Source of the DNA: Bradyrhizobium erythrophlei
Lineage (GTDB): Bacteria > Pseudomonadota > Alphaproteobacteria > Rhizobiales > Xanthobacteraceae
Reading direction: 5' to 3'
Assembly: GCF_900129505.1 (NCBI RefSeq)
Contig: NZ_LT670818.1
Location: forward strand, 7,721,001-7,785,000
DNA length: 64,000 nt
Each line of letters starts with the position of its first letter. Position 1 is the stretch's first letter. A model generated the notes under the pieces. It had not been told where the DNA came from and did no database searches. It saw nothing but the letters and a program-made list of their open reading frames with translations. Shown here piece after piece: positions 45,754 through 54,527 of the stretch. The translations under genes were made by a program, and so were the position numbers.

Positions 45754-47726
45754 GTACCGGCTGTCTGCCCTTGTGGCGTTCCACGACGGAGGCTAGCAGC
45801 ACCCACATCCATTCCGGGGACCGGAGGACCGGCAACAGCACTAGCCGTAGGAGGAGGATGAACGGGGTTAGGGGCAGCAGGCATAGCCCCAGGAGGACCA
45901 GCAGCACCAGCGGCACCCGGAGCAGCTTGAGGATTGAGACTGGGATTATCCTGATCGAAGTCATCGGGCTTCAAGCCAGACGACGTCATAGCTTCAGTTA
46001 GAATCTTCTCTTCCTGAGCCTGAGCGAGACGCTGAGCGTCAGCCTGTTCAGCCATACGGACGTACGGAGTGACGAGTTCGTAATCCTCAATGTCGAGAAG
46101 GTCTTCCATCATCTTGGCGACCTTGATCGTTGAGAAGTGGATCTTGACCGCCTGGTCTTGACCGAGGGCCGAACCGAAGAAGTTATTCAGGTTCTGGACT
46201 CGTTCAGCGCGTTCTGCAAAATGACGAGCTGCGATGGGACGAATACGACCCTGACCAGTAATGTCATCTGGGGTAAGCGTCTGGAAGTCGTTAAGTTTGA
46301 ATTCATCGTCCCAGACACGAATGGATTGGAGACTCGTGATATTCCTGCGAGCAAGTTCAAGCATCGCATTAAGGAGCGGTTCAACGAACTTTTCCTCGAA
46401 TTGTGCAACCTTCGCTTGGAAGATACGAGACGCAGCATTCTCTAGGCGCTGAACTTCGTAGGCAGTCTTTTCACCGGGAGTACGGAAGCCCATAGCCTCC
46501 TTAGGCGCACCGGCCATCTCCTCCATCTGCTTCTGGTAGTTCTCGATCTCCGTATTGGCTTCGAGGACCTGAAAGGCTGGGGGTATGGGTGTGACGTCCC
46601 CCTCTTCTCCGACGTAGATCCGCGCAAACGGACCCCATTCAAAGTCTTCGACATACCCTTTGATTTTAAGCGGGGGGAATGTGATTAGATCGAAGACGTC
46701 AGCCTTCAGGTTCTCAACATGGTCCAGCCGGTATTGCATACCAACAAGGTTTGCTAACGGACCCATCGCCCAGAGGTTATCCTGGCGGGTTCTCCAACCA
46801 ACGTGGAAGATCGGTGGGTAGCCAAAGAACGAAGGGTTCGGCTCTTTCTGAATGACCTTGTGTCTATCGACAACAGTGATCACATGATTCCGTAGATAAG
46901 AATCAGTCTCCTGATCGTACAAATCCCCGTAAAAAGTAATCAGCTCGCAATAGTCTGAACCGAGGTACTGCCGGAAAGAGTCGAACCCGTCAACATTGAA
47001 ATAGTCTTCGTGGACGTTCAGTGTGCCAGAGAACTGGTTCACTGACTGTCGAACGTGGCGCAGGTACTTCCAAAGCTCTTGGTACATGGGACGAGATTCG
47101 TCCGTACTCAATCGCTCCAGAATCTCCTTAACCTCACCCAAGCTGACCAGCGTTCGCACCATCTTAGGTGCACGCTCGAAGTCAGGAGCCGTGGGGTTCA
47201 TCACCATATCGAGGGGAGACAAACGACGGATGGCAGGACCGACGTAGCCGACCTGGCTACGATCCTTCAACTCCTGGCGACCGTCACGCCATTCAACAGT
47301 ACCAAAGCCGTTCCCGTAGTCGATATAGTCGTCAACGCACTTCGCAAGCTCAGACTTGAACGAAGGCTGTTCCATGACCCAAGTCATGTAGTTGACGATG
47401 GCTGCTTTCTTATTCTTCTGGTCGGAGTCATTATCATCCGCTTCCCAGATCACGTTCTTCCGCTTCGGGAACAACGTCGCCATGTAGTTTGCACGAAGGT
47501 TGTCCCTGATCTGGCACAACTTCGGAATAGTCGTCTTGTTCTTCCAAGGATTCTTACTGTTCGTCGTCGCTGAAGTGTCAGTCGCGAAGACGTATCGACG
47601 GGTCTCAGCCCAGTCGACAATCTGCTTCTGCTTCAACATGTACCACTGCTGGAAAGTCCGAGCGATGGAGACACCGAGCTGATCCGGGACGATGACGTCC
47701 TTCAGATCAAGACTTTTACCAGTCAA
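45750..47726 (-). CDS. Portal (head-tail connector) protein
   Basis: 658 residues. The N-terminal segment (MLKQKQIVDWAETRRYVFAT ... IRDNLRANYMATLFPKRKNV) and the clip/wing-type middle (YRLDHVENLKADVFDLITFP) are those of podovirus portal proteins. A Pro/Ala-rich tail follows. It starts with TTG immediately after the terminase stop. The dodecameric portal is the DNA entry/exit channel. Confidence 0.85.
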   Translation of the reverse strand: MTGKSLDLKDVIVPDQLGVSIARTFQQWYMLKQKQIVDWAETRRYVFATDTSATTNSKNPWKNKTTIPKLCQIRDNLRANYMATLFPKRKNVIWEADDNDSDQKNKKAAIVNYMTWVMEQPSFKSELAKCVDDYIDYGNGFGTVEWRDGRQELKDRSQVGYVGPAIRRLSPLDMVMNPTAPDFERAPKMVRTLVSLGEVKEILERLSTDESRPMYQELWKYLRHVRQSVNQFSGTLNVHEDYFNVDGFDSFRQYLGSDYCELITFYGDLYDQETDSYLRNHVITVVDRHKVIQKEPNPSFFGYPPIFHVGWRTRQDNLWAMGPLANLVGMQYRLDHVENLKADVFDLITFPPLKIKGYVEDFEWGPFARIYVGEEGDVTPIPPAFQVLEANTEIENYQKQMEEMAGAPKEAMGFRTPGEKTAYEVQRLENAASRIFQAKVAQFEEKFVEPLLNAMLELARRNITSLQSIRVWDDEFKLNDFQTLTPDDITGQGRIRPIAARHFAERAERVQNLNNFFGSALGQDQAVKIHFSTIKVAKMMEDLLDIEDYELVTPYVRMAEQADAQRLAQAQEEKILTEAMTSSGLKPDDFDQDNPSLNPQAAPGAAGAAGPPGAMPAAPNPVHPPPTASAVAGPPVPGMDVGAASLRRGTPQGQTAGT

Positions 47727-49283
47727 TTAGTTTATTCCACCAAACCGGGCGTTGTACGGCTGGACTGTTTGAAATGAAGGACGTGCAAAGGCACGAGTGC
47801 CCGAAGGGGCGACGGCTGACTCGATGGCAGCAGCTAGGCTGTCCTTGCAGTCGTCGTGGGGAGGGTTTGCCATGATCAACTCGTCTTCGAGCGTTTGGCA
47901 GTCACCATCCATATAGTGCCAGATCTGGAGATTCTTGTACCGGTTCTGAAGTACGTTGTTGACCCGTTCCTGTTTAGTCCCCTGGTGCTTCGTGGGAGAG
48001 TGTTCCTCAATCGCTAACGACAAACCATGGACGCGAACGTAGTTCTGCTTCAGATCCTTAATGATGACAGACTGAGCTGCAGTCGCTTCAGCCCTCAGCT
48101 TCCTGAAATCCCACTTCTGATGGAGATAGAGAATATGACGGAAGTACTCAGCGATGTTGTCGGTCTTGAACCGATCAATCTCTAGTACGTAAAAATTCTG
48201 ACGGCTATCAACACCGACGACAGCAACACAGGAATAGTCGCTTCGTTTACCCAGCGTGTAAGCGAAATCAATCGCTGCGAATACGTTAAGTCTCTCATCT
48301 TTGTAGAACCATTTTCCGTCTACGCGGCGTACAAACTTCCGGTTATAATATTGGAAGTCTTCACGTTTGATGCCTGCAGACTCGTAGTCGTTGGGGTCAT
48401 TGTAGTATTGAGCCCTGAACTGGACCTTATCAAAGTACTGTCCACGTTTCTTGGCAAGGATAGCAGCATCAAACCCAAACCACCTACCGTCAGCTCGTTG
48501 CTGACGTGGCCATAGAAATTCACCAGCACCGTCTCCACGGGACTCTACTTGGCGTTCAAAGACTTCGTACAGCGGGTCAGTACCCGTCAGTTCTCCGTCT
48601 TCGTTGTACTGGTCTACTTGCCGCTCAGCGACAGCACCGTACAGATCCTTCGGATGGTAACGAGTGCCAACGATCCACTCTTCGGCTTCACCAGCCTCGA
48701 TGGAGGCTAGAAGAGAGTATTGCTGTTCACACTTCGCGCGACCTTCACCCGTGTAAGCATTATCGATGACGACCACGTCGTCCATGATCGCAATGTCACA
48801 GTGAAGGCCCGCAATCGAAGTGGTCAATCCGGCAGTGAAGACCGTGGGATCTCGGATGACCTCAGCCGCACGTAGCGGATGGTCAACAGAGATTTCCGTC
48901 TCTGTCCACTTCTTCCTCTTCCCCTCATCTACGTTGACCATCTCAGGCCAGTAGAAGCGGTAGATTTCGGAAGTCAGGATGTCCTTAATGAAGGACAGCT
49001 GCTTAATCGCCAGGTTGGCGGTATTACTGATGTAGAGAATGCGGATCGCTGGATTCTTCGTAATCCTCCAAGCGGCACGCAATGCCACCATGGCCGACTT
49101 CTGATGGTCACGAGGAAGGAGGACGAGCTGATGGCTCTTCTTCTCATCCCGGTTCCACCAGGTAATCAACTCTTGATGACACAGACCGAGGACGCGCTGA
49201 GGTTGGACAAGCCGGATAAAGAACTCCAGGTCGGCCTCAGCTTGTAACTTTATCTGGTCCTTCTTAGTGAGGACCTTCGCCAT
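47727..49283 (-). CDS. Terminase large subunit
   Basis: 518 residues. The ATPase half has a deviant Walker A (LVLLPRDHQKSAMVALRAAW), a Walker B strand (CDIAIMDDVVVIDN) and a coupling segment (EEWIVGTRYHPKD). The nuclease half begins FAAIDFAYTLGKRSDYS and ends PPHDDCKDSLAAAIE, giving the acidic RNase H-like site. It packages DNA through the portal, whose gene follows immediately. Confidence 0.92.
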   Translation of the reverse strand: MAKVLTKKDQIKLQAEADLEFFIRLVQPQRVLGLCHQELITWWNRDEKKSHQLVLLPRDHQKSAMVALRAAWRITKNPAIRILYISNTANLAIKQLSFIKDILTSEIYRFYWPEMVNVDEGKRKKWTETEISVDHPLRAAEVIRDPTVFTAGLTTSIAGLHCDIAIMDDVVVIDNAYTGEGRAKCEQQYSLLASIEAGEAEEWIVGTRYHPKDLYGAVAERQVDQYNEDGELTGTDPLYEVFERQVESRGDGAGEFLWPRQQRADGRWFGFDAAILAKKRGQYFDKVQFRAQYYNDPNDYESAGIKREDFQYYNRKFVRRVDGKWFYKDERLNVFAAIDFAYTLGKRSDYSCVAVVGVDSRQNFYVLEIDRFKTDNIAEYFRHILYLHQKWDFRKLRAEATAAQSVIIKDLKQNYVRVHGLSLAIEEHSPTKHQGTKQERVNNVLQNRYKNLQIWHYMDGDCQTLEDELIMANPPHDDCKDSLAAAIESAVAPSGTRAFARPSFQTVQPYNARFGGIN

Positions 49284-49302
49284 TAAATCTTAGGCTTGCA
49301 GC

Positions 49303-49425
49303 TCATTTCTTCTTCTTGAAATAGCCAGGGACCTTCTTGTCCTTCGCCTGGTCCTTCTTCGAACCTTCTTTGATTCCTGCCTTCTTGTCGGCAGCTTTAT
49401 CTTTAGCCTTGGCTGACTTAGCCAT
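49303..49425 (-). CDS. Small highly basic protein
   Basis: 40 residues, almost half Lys (MAKSAKAKDKAADKKAGIKE ... GYFKKKK). Its ATG overlaps the previous stop by one base (TAATG). It probably binds DNA or another acidic partner. No family known. Confidence 0.6.
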   Translation of the reverse strand: MAKSAKAKDKAADKKAGIKEGSKKDQAKDKKVPGYFKKKK

Positions 49426-49586
49426 TAATCAACGTCCTTATAACTTGCCCACGGATCAGTCTTCCCACCGGTCCCGGCAGAGAGAACATCTCGTCCTCGA
49501 TCCTTGTCTCGGAACGGTCGGAGATCACGACCTTGGGTCACCTTCAGAATACCGTTCTGAGCGGGAGGAGCCGGAATTTCTTTCAT
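49425..49586 (-). CDS. Small phage protein of unknown function
   Basis: 53 residues (MKEIPAPPAQNGILKVTQGR ... KTDPWASYKDVD), charged and probably partly disordered. It is embedded in the chain of overlapping small genes between the tail spike and the terminase. Confidence 0.6.
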   Translation of the reverse strand: MKEIPAPPAQNGILKVTQGRDLRPFRDKDRGRDVLSAGTGGKTDPWASYKDVD

Positions 49587-49687
49587 CGGGAGAATCCATT
49601 CGCGAGAATAACTAGGTAGGTAAAAACACCTGCAACGACAAGGACAGCGGCACAGACGAGGACAATCGTAACGACACCAGTAATCAT
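49583..49687 (-). CDS. Small single-span membrane protein
   Basis: 34 residues, one long helix (MITGVVTIVLVCAAVLVVAG VFTYLVIL) with a short polar end. Start and stop overlap both neighbours. Together with the next gene it occupies the place of the T7 holin/spanin genes, so a lysis role is possible. Confidence 0.6.
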   Translation of the reverse strand: MITGVVTIVLVCAAVLVVAGVFTYLVILANGFSR

Positions 49688-49842
49688 TTATGAAATCCGC
49701 CCATCTGCATAATAAAGTAGACGAGGGCAAAGATGCCGGAGCAGGCAAGGGTCATCAACGACCAGCGGCCAAACTGGAGGACCTTTTCGTCCATCCACTC
49801 TTTGATCGCCTCTTTGATCAATTCTTTCGTCTCGTCAGCCAT
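49684..49842 (-). CDS. Small membrane protein, possible class II/III holin
   Basis: 52 residues: an amphipathic charged helix (MADETKELIKEAIKEWMDEK) followed by one membrane helix (LMTLACSGIFALVYFIMQM). This layout is common in small phage holin-like proteins. It is translated from an ATG overlapping the tail-spike stop. Confidence 0.6.
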   Translation of the reverse strand: MADETKELIKEAIKEWMDEKVLQFGRWSLMTLACSGIFALVYFIMQMGGFHK

Positions 49843-51344
49843 TAACCGAATCCATCTATGACCGGCTTGACCATACCCATCACGACACCGTAACCAGCAT
49901 CAGTCAGGTGGATCGTGTCGCCTGCGAAGTACGTCGTATTGGTAGGAGTCTGTAGCCGCGCATCAGTCGTCACATCGACGAGAGCATTAGCATACGTTGC
50001 CCAGTTCGCACGGATGAGAGTGTTCAGCGCGAGTCGTTCGGTCTCCTGAGCACCCGTAAAAGGTCCACGCGCCATACATGTAACAACGACAAGCTTTTCC
50101 GTCGGCATCGCTGCACGACGATTGTTGAACATGGTGACGAGAGACGCATGAGTCGTCGCACCCGACGTCCCAGCTTGGATGTCATTCGTTCCACCCCATC
50201 CGACGTAGACTGACCGAGTAAAGTACTTCGGATCTAGATCGTTGTACGTGGCAGAGTTAGCGTCAATCTGAGCTACCGTCGTACCAGCCACACCATAGTT
50301 AAGGACGGATGCAGCCATTCCATAAGCTGCCTGAAGCTGGCTGGGATATCCGCCGATGGGATTTACAGCATTAGTACCGTACGTCAGGCTGTCTCCGAGG
50401 CACCAAATTGCTTTCGGGGTGACGAGACTATATTTTGAATTAAGGTAGGTTCGAATCTGGGTCGCTTGAGGAGCGGTCAGCGTGCTATCGCAGACGATCA
50501 GCTCCAGGACCTGAATATTCGTAAAGTACCCGGCCAGCTGGTTGCCTGGAGCACCAATCGTAATCGCGGTATATGTGGAGGCTGTAGACGTACCAGCCTG
50601 AACGGTCTGACCATCGACTTGAAGGGACGAGGACGCGCCATTGAAGACTGCGTCAATCAATGACGGCTTGTTTTGCTGGATGCAGACAGTCTGAGCTACA
50701 GAGCCACCATCTAGCCCGATACCAGCGTATTCGATGTCGCTGTTTGAGTAGTTGATCGCACCCTGGTTAAGAGCAGCACCGTCAATGATGTAATGAGGGT
50801 TGAGTCCAGAACCGTTAACGCCCAGACTCTTGAAGACGACGAAGACACGACGATTAGCCGCGATAGAGACCGTAGGGGAGACAGCGACACTCGCCGTTCC
50901 ATCAAATTCTACAGCAGGCTGACCACCATTCGCACGGTAGATTAGTCCGGTAGCCGAAGCGAGCGCACCCTTGACGGACAGTGAACCGTCGACCCACTTC
51001 GCAGCGGTTACGGACCCACCATCAGCAACGCCTGTAATCGAACCAGCATTCAACCAGTATTTTACACCAGTCAGACTACCAGGAGAGAAGGCAGCAGCGA
51101 CACCAGACTTGAGGAGCGCATAACCCGCGCCCCACGACATACAGTACCACGACCCGTCAGGGGCATACGTACCCGGCCCCGCACCAACCGTCACATACAG
51201 GGCACCACAAGGATGGTATGCACCGACTGGCTTGTTACCAGGTGCTAGGACGGCATTCACTGACCCATCTGCTGCGAACAGACCTGTCGGGGAAGAACCT
51301 GAGACAAAAGTAAGTTGGACAGTACCGTCCGTCTGCGTCTTCAA
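49842..51344 (-). CDS. Tail spike with C-terminal SGNH/GDSL esterase
   Basis: 500 residues. The N-terminal 80 residues are a short-repeat base (LFAADGSVNAVLAPGNKPVG, GTYAPDGSWYCMS). A concanavalin/LamG-like middle follows. The C-terminal SGNH hydrolase carries all blocks: Ser in AIWCLGDSLTYGTNAV, Gly in NYGVAGTTVAQ, Asn in YVGWGGTNDIQ, and Asp-x-x-His in DTIHLTDAGYG. It should deacetylate or de-esterify a surface polysaccharide during adsorption. The start is TTG at 51344. Confidence 0.85.
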   Translation of the reverse strand: MKTQTDGTVQLTFVSGSSPTGLFAADGSVNAVLAPGNKPVGAYHPCGALYVTVGAGPGTYAPDGSWYCMSWGAGYALLKSGVAAAFSPGSLTGVKYWLNAGSITGVADGGSVTAAKWVDGSLSVKGALASATGLIYRANGGQPAVEFDGTASVAVSPTVSIAANRRVFVVFKSLGVNGSGLNPHYIIDGAALNQGAINYSNSDIEYAGIGLDGGSVAQTVCIQQNKPSLIDAVFNGASSSLQVDGQTVQAGTSTASTYTAITIGAPGNQLAGYFTNIQVLELIVCDSTLTAPQATQIRTYLNSKYSLVTPKAIWCLGDSLTYGTNAVNPIGGYPSQLQAAYGMAASVLNYGVAGTTVAQIDANSATYNDLDPKYFTRSVYVGWGGTNDIQAGTSGATTHASLVTMFNNRRAAMPTEKLVVVTCMARGPFTGAQETERLALNTLIRANWATYANALVDVTTDARLQTPTNTTYFAGDTIHLTDAGYGVVMGMVKPVIDGFG

Positions 51345-51347
51345 GAA

Positions 51348-51572
51348 TTAAGCGCCGGGAACGATGACCGGGTCAGCAGCTACAGGGACTACAGGAGCGG
51401 GAGCGACACTCGCCTTCAGCGCATCATTCAAAGCGTTCAGCTTGGCAACGCTTGCCTCAATGGCTGCGTCCTGGCCGACGAAGGAGAGAGCAGAAGTGAG
51501 AGCAGCAAGTTCAGCGGAGACGGAGACAGTCAGATTGGCAACGGCAGTTTCAAGGTCTTGGACGGCAGTCAT
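51348..51572 (-). CDS. Small coiled-coil protein
   Basis: 74 residues from ATG 51572 with CCAGGA upstream (MTAVQDLETAVANLTVSVSA ... PVVPVAADPVIVPGA). The heptad-like helix then the Pro/Ala/Val-rich tail resembles phage fibre-associated oligomerisation peptides. A longer TTG start at 51629, overlapping the previous stop (TTGA), would add 19 residues. Confidence 0.6.
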   Translation of the reverse strand: MTAVQDLETAVANLTVSVSAELAALTSALSFVGQDAAIEASVAKLNALNDALKASVAPAPVVPVAADPVIVPGA

Positions 51573-51625
51573 TAATAGTTCCTGGTTTGATTCTAATCGC
51601 GTTAGTCGGAAATGGATGTGGGACG

Positions 51626-51802
51626 TCAATTGCGTACCGTGATCCGTCGTCGCCGTAGCTGACGGAGGATCTCTTTCTTTGGTAGGCCTTGAGGGATCTT
51701 GGCTTGGACGATGGCGAGTTTGTAATCTCTAGCCGTGTTCGGATTAGTCTGACCTGCGATAATAGCGGCCTGCTTGGCAGCCCACGTTCGGAGCTGGCTC
51801 AC
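51626..51802 (-). CDS. Small basic phage protein
   Basis: 58 residues from a GTG that overlaps the preceding TGA (GTGA). The sequence SQLRTWAAKQAAIIAGQTNP ... RQLRRRRITVRN has a strongly basic end. It could be a nucleic-acid-binding accessory. No family recognised. Confidence 0.55.
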   Translation of the reverse strand: MSQLRTWAAKQAAIIAGQTNPNTARDYKLAIVQAKIPQGLPKKEILRQLRRRRITVRN

Positions 51803-51918
51803 ATCGGTTCCGAGCCACGGGGCTGACCACACTTCTTACAACGACACTGACCACGAACCTCAGTACCCACTAGCCCGCACCAAGCGCAGATCCAAGTGAC
51901 GAGATCATCAATACTCAT
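51799..51918 (-). CDS. Small zinc-ribbon-like protein
   Basis: 39 residues with Cys pairs CAWC and CRCKKCG spaced as in a zinc ribbon (MSIDDLVTWICAWCGLVGTE VRGQCRCKKCGQPRGSEPM). It starts within the stop of the upstream gene (ATGA). Such mini zinc proteins are often missed in phage annotations. Confidence 0.6.
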   Translation of the reverse strand: MSIDDLVTWICAWCGLVGTEVRGQCRCKKCGQPRGSEPM

Positions 51919-52415
51919 TGTTTCGTCGCCGTCAGTCGTTCAAAGTCTTTGGCTATCCTAGCCGCGTCAGAAGCCTGCTCGTGAGCTGCTTCTCGGATGG
52001 CTGCCTTACTAGGTCTGCCAACCTTAGACTCATGACGGGACTCCCAGGCTCGTTCTACGAGGTACCTATTCGCCATGAAGGAGTTCTTAGAGGCTGTCTT
52101 CGCTTCAACCATAATTCTGGCGAGAGCGGCAGACTTGATCTTCAGTTCGAGTTCGTTACGCCAGCGGGAGAGATAAGGTTTGAACCATGAGGACTCACAA
52201 AGGTCCGTCCAATGGTCCCAGCCGTCAAGGTGGGAGACAGCAAACTTGAACTCGGTAGGATCGCCTTCAGCTAGATAGAGCTGACGGAGACTGGGATAAC
52301 CTAGATGGTCCTCGTCCTTCAGTGTGTAAATGACTGAGGACTTGTCCAAGTTCGTAGTCTCATAGAAGAGTGCCTTCGTTAGACGGGCACCCATGGTATT
52401 CTTAAACTTGGACAC
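51915..52415 (-). CDS. Probable terminase small subunit
   Basis: 166 residues, first gene of the late block. Segments DHLGYPSLRQLYLAEGDPTE FKFAVSHLDGWDHW and the basic end ESRHESKVGRPSKAAIREAA recall small terminases of podoviruses (specificity domain followed by a charged tail). The start is GTG 52415 with CTTAGG upstream. A later in-frame ATG (52394) is an alternative. Confidence 0.6.
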   Translation of the reverse strand: MSKFKNTMGARLTKALFYETTNLDKSSVIYTLKDEDHLGYPSLRQLYLAEGDPTEFKFAVSHLDGWDHWTDLCESSWFKPYLSRWRNELELKIKSAALARIMVEAKTASKNSFMANRYLVERAWESRHESKVGRPSKAAIREAAHEQASDAARIAKDFERLTATKQ

Positions 52416-52938
52416 GTTACCTAAGGGAAGACATAAGAGAATGGTAGGATAACTACTAACTGTTACAAGTCAGGTTCCCTTAAGGTTATCCTTAGGGGCG
52501 ATCCCTATACCTTTCCCTAAGGTCTATACCTTTATTATACAGGATTTTATTCCTCTTGTCTATGATAATCGTCATTCTATCGACTTTGAGGGCAAAGATA
52601 ATTTCTGTGAGAAAATGTCGAGGTGAGATTCGCCAAGAGAAGGCAAGGTCACCCCCTGCCTACCCCCTAAGCCTCTGGTTGAATCGACCATCCAGGAAGG
52701 CGGGGAGGACAGCTGAGGTGGTTTAGGGCGTCTCTACCTTGACGCTACATCTATACCGTGTAACCTGATGTAATCGCTAACAAAATAGGGGAGAGAAATC
52801 AGATAAGGTACATATATACTTATACCTTAATAAGCCTGACTTGGATAACTTAGGCTTACACCTATTGTATCCTTGAAATGAAGTTTGGCCAGTCAGTAAG
52901 GAAGTGGTCTTCCGGTATAGTTAAGTAATAATGACTGA

Positions 52939-52987
52939 CTATACTATAACTATACTTAAACTATACTATACTTGTACAATCTATACT
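52939..52987. repeat. CTATACT iteron cluster
   Basis: Five exact copies of CTATACT (starting at 52939, 50, 61, 66 and 81) and one variant (CTATAAC) occur within 49 bases. An inverted relative (TATAGTTAAG) lies just upstream. This is iteron- or operator-like. Confidence 0.65.
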
Positions 52988-53623
52988 TAACTGATCCAAG
53001 TCATTGTAATCGTTAGGCGATTTCCTGTGTATTACCTGTAGTTGATTCACATCATCACTACCAATGACTCGTCACTCAGGCATCAACTGGTAGCCAGCCG
53101 GACTCACCTCAGATGAGGAAGAGAAGATGAGGCTTAGCCGCTCCTCTCGGGCTCGCCGTACAACGGATCACCTTTCCAGTCTCCTGATCCATTCTCTCTC
53201 ACCACCACTCACCGTCGCTCACCTCAGCACTGTGTGGAGTCGCTGTCATTGGGACGATAGCTCAGTCTGCTCGTCCAACAAGAGCGCCTGCAGCTATCGG
53301 TCGCTCCGCTCCCTGCTCACTACGTTCGCTACGCTTCGGCGTCACCTCCGGTGACTCCCTTCGGTCGCTCTTGATGGTCGCTCAGCCCGAGCTACAGACG
53401 CCCCAACAGCGACATGCCCACACAGAGCCAAGGATCGCTGAGAGACGGCAGAGCAAGGGTTAAGATGCGCGAGAGCATGTGGCCCACGAGCCTTCCAAGG
53501 CGCTCCATTGTCCGTCGAACCCTCTCATCGAGAGTCTGAGACACGGCACTCGATTAAGAACAAACAAACTAGGTGAGCGAGAGCAGTTCCTCACCCCGGC
53601 ACCGACCGCAACAAACGGTAATC

Positions 53624-53634
53624 AAACCTATCAT
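53624..53634 (+). repeat. AACCTATCAT element, copy 1
   Basis: AAACCTATCAT upstream of the first plus-strand gene. The same 9-mer core ACCTATCAT recurs at 54609, 55317, 55932, 57374, 58126, 59613 and 61440 (approximate core starts), always on the plus strand. A near-copy (AAACCTATCAC) is at 53744. TATCAT matches the sigma-70 -10 consensus at 5 of 6 positions. Confidence 0.75.
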
Positions 53635-53656
53635 CAATATCAACACAGAGGCACAC

Positions 53657-53740
53657 ATGATCATATTCATCCGCATCATCACAGCCATACTTGCACTCAC
53701 ACCCGTCCTCCTCATCCTCGCTCTTCCACTCTATCGATAA
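53657..53740 (+). CDS. Very small membrane protein
   Basis: 27 residues, essentially one helix (MIIFIRIITAILALTPVLLI LALPLYR). The ATG has GAGG seven bases upstream, and the gene follows the first AACCTATCAT element. It is too short for homology-based assignment, but the composition is clearly membrane-type. Confidence 0.55.
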   Translation: MIIFIRIITAILALTPVLLILALPLYR

Positions 53741-53778
53741 CCGAAACCTATCACGCACAACATACACACGAGGCCACC

Positions 53779-53940
53779 ATGGACGTCCACTTCATCTACA
53801 CGCTCGACAGTCACGACTGCTACGGCCCCTTCGGAAGCCAGGATAACGCAAAAACCTGGGCTATCCGCCGAGGATTCAAGTCGTACCAGATCCTCACACA
53901 CACCCCGTTCCAGTTCACCCAAGTCCTTCGCCCCTACTAG
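53779..53940 (+). CDS. Small phage protein of unknown function
   Basis: 53 residues from ATG 53779 (GAGG upstream). The sequence FIYTLDSHDCYGPFGSQDNA KTWAIRRGFKSYQIL suggests a compact alpha/beta protein. An upstream extension of the frame to 53479 has no start signal and poor composition. Confidence 0.6.
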   Translation: MDVHFIYTLDSHDCYGPFGSQDNAKTWAIRRGFKSYQILTHTPFQFTQVLRPY

Positions 53941-53949
53941 GAGCCACAC

Positions 53950-54183
53950 ATGGCCTCAATCATCATCGTTCAATACACACCACACTATAAGAGCGGAGCC
54001 GTTGGCTCACGAGCCGAGACTGACTTCCTCGATTGGTTTGAGTTTGCCGATTGGATGAAGCAGACCAACCTCACTGGATGCACTCTCGCCATCCACGAAT
54101 GGTATTACTCACCAGTCACAACCCCCGACACCGACAACATCGACTGGGATCTGATCGCTGAGAAACGTCTCGGCCAATCATAA
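53950..54183 (+). CDS. Small phage protein of unknown function
   Basis: 77 residues (MASIIIVQYTPHYKSGAVGS, WFEFADWMKQTNLTGCTLAI HEWYYSPV). It has a GGAG Shine-Dalgarno and is followed by a terminator. No family recognised. Confidence 0.65.
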   Translation: MASIIIVQYTPHYKSGAVGSRAETDFLDWFEFADWMKQTNLTGCTLAIHEWYYSPVTTPDTDNIDWDLIAEKRLGQS

Positions 54184-54210
54184 TCTGACCTTACCACGCA
54201 CACCAACAAC

Positions 54211-54238
54211 ACGCCCTGGCCGCAAGCTGGGGCTTTTT
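54211..54238 (+). terminator. Rho-independent terminator
   Basis: GCCCTGGC-CGCAA-GCTGGGGC followed by TTTTTC: an 8-bp stem (two G-U pairs) with a T-run, closing the first small early transcript unit. Confidence 0.75.
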
Positions 54239-54254
54239 CATATTGGAGACCACA

Positions 54255-54527
54255 ATGAACATCACACCGAACAACAGCATCGCTAGTCACAGAACCGGAG
54301 CACTCGTCGGTCTTTGTGACTGGGACATCACAGCCAAACTCGGATTCAGCCCCAACATCGAAGACGATCCAGACAAGGTCGTTAACAGCTGGGGTTTCGA
54401 CGTAGACGGTAAGCCCTGCGCTATCTGGGATTACAAAGGCTCACACAAGCGTGGCATCTTCTCAACCTTCGGGCCACGCGACGTCCTACGACGCCTCTTC
54501 GGTGACCATTACGTGAGTGACCGATGA
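54255..54527 (+). CDS. Small phage protein of unknown function
   Basis: 90 residues from ATG 54255 with GGAGAC upstream (MNITPNNSIASHRTGALVGL CDWDITAKLGFSPN). The middle VNSWGFDVDGKPCAIWDYKG SHKRGIFSTFG looks like a small beta-sheet domain and resembles DNA-mimic or inhibitor-sized early proteins; no homology known. Confidence 0.65.
   Translation: MNITPNNSIASHRTGALVGLCDWDITAKLGFSPNIEDDPDKVVNSWGFDVDGKPCAIWDYKGSHKRGIFSTFGPRDVLRRLFGDHYVSDR

Larger units (their letters stand above)
52416..53656. promoter_or_regulatory. Phage control region between late (minus) and early-type (plus) genes
   Basis: About 1.24 kb without a supported gene. The left third holds four CCTAAGG/CCTTAGG-type sites (52420, 52477, 52490, 52515). 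The AT-rich middle holds repeated CTATACT units (52939-52987). The right third (53130-53560) is a low-complexity CGCTC/GTCACC-rich segment with a hairpin (CGATAGC at 53255, GCTATCG at 53293). It probably contains the divergent promoters and perhaps the replication origin; that is inference. Confidence 0.6.

Noticed and set aside
53256..53300. tRNA-like start GGGACGATAGCTCAGT
   Set aside because: Only the first 16 bases resemble a tRNA. No anticodon or T arm follows, and the bases form a different hairpin.
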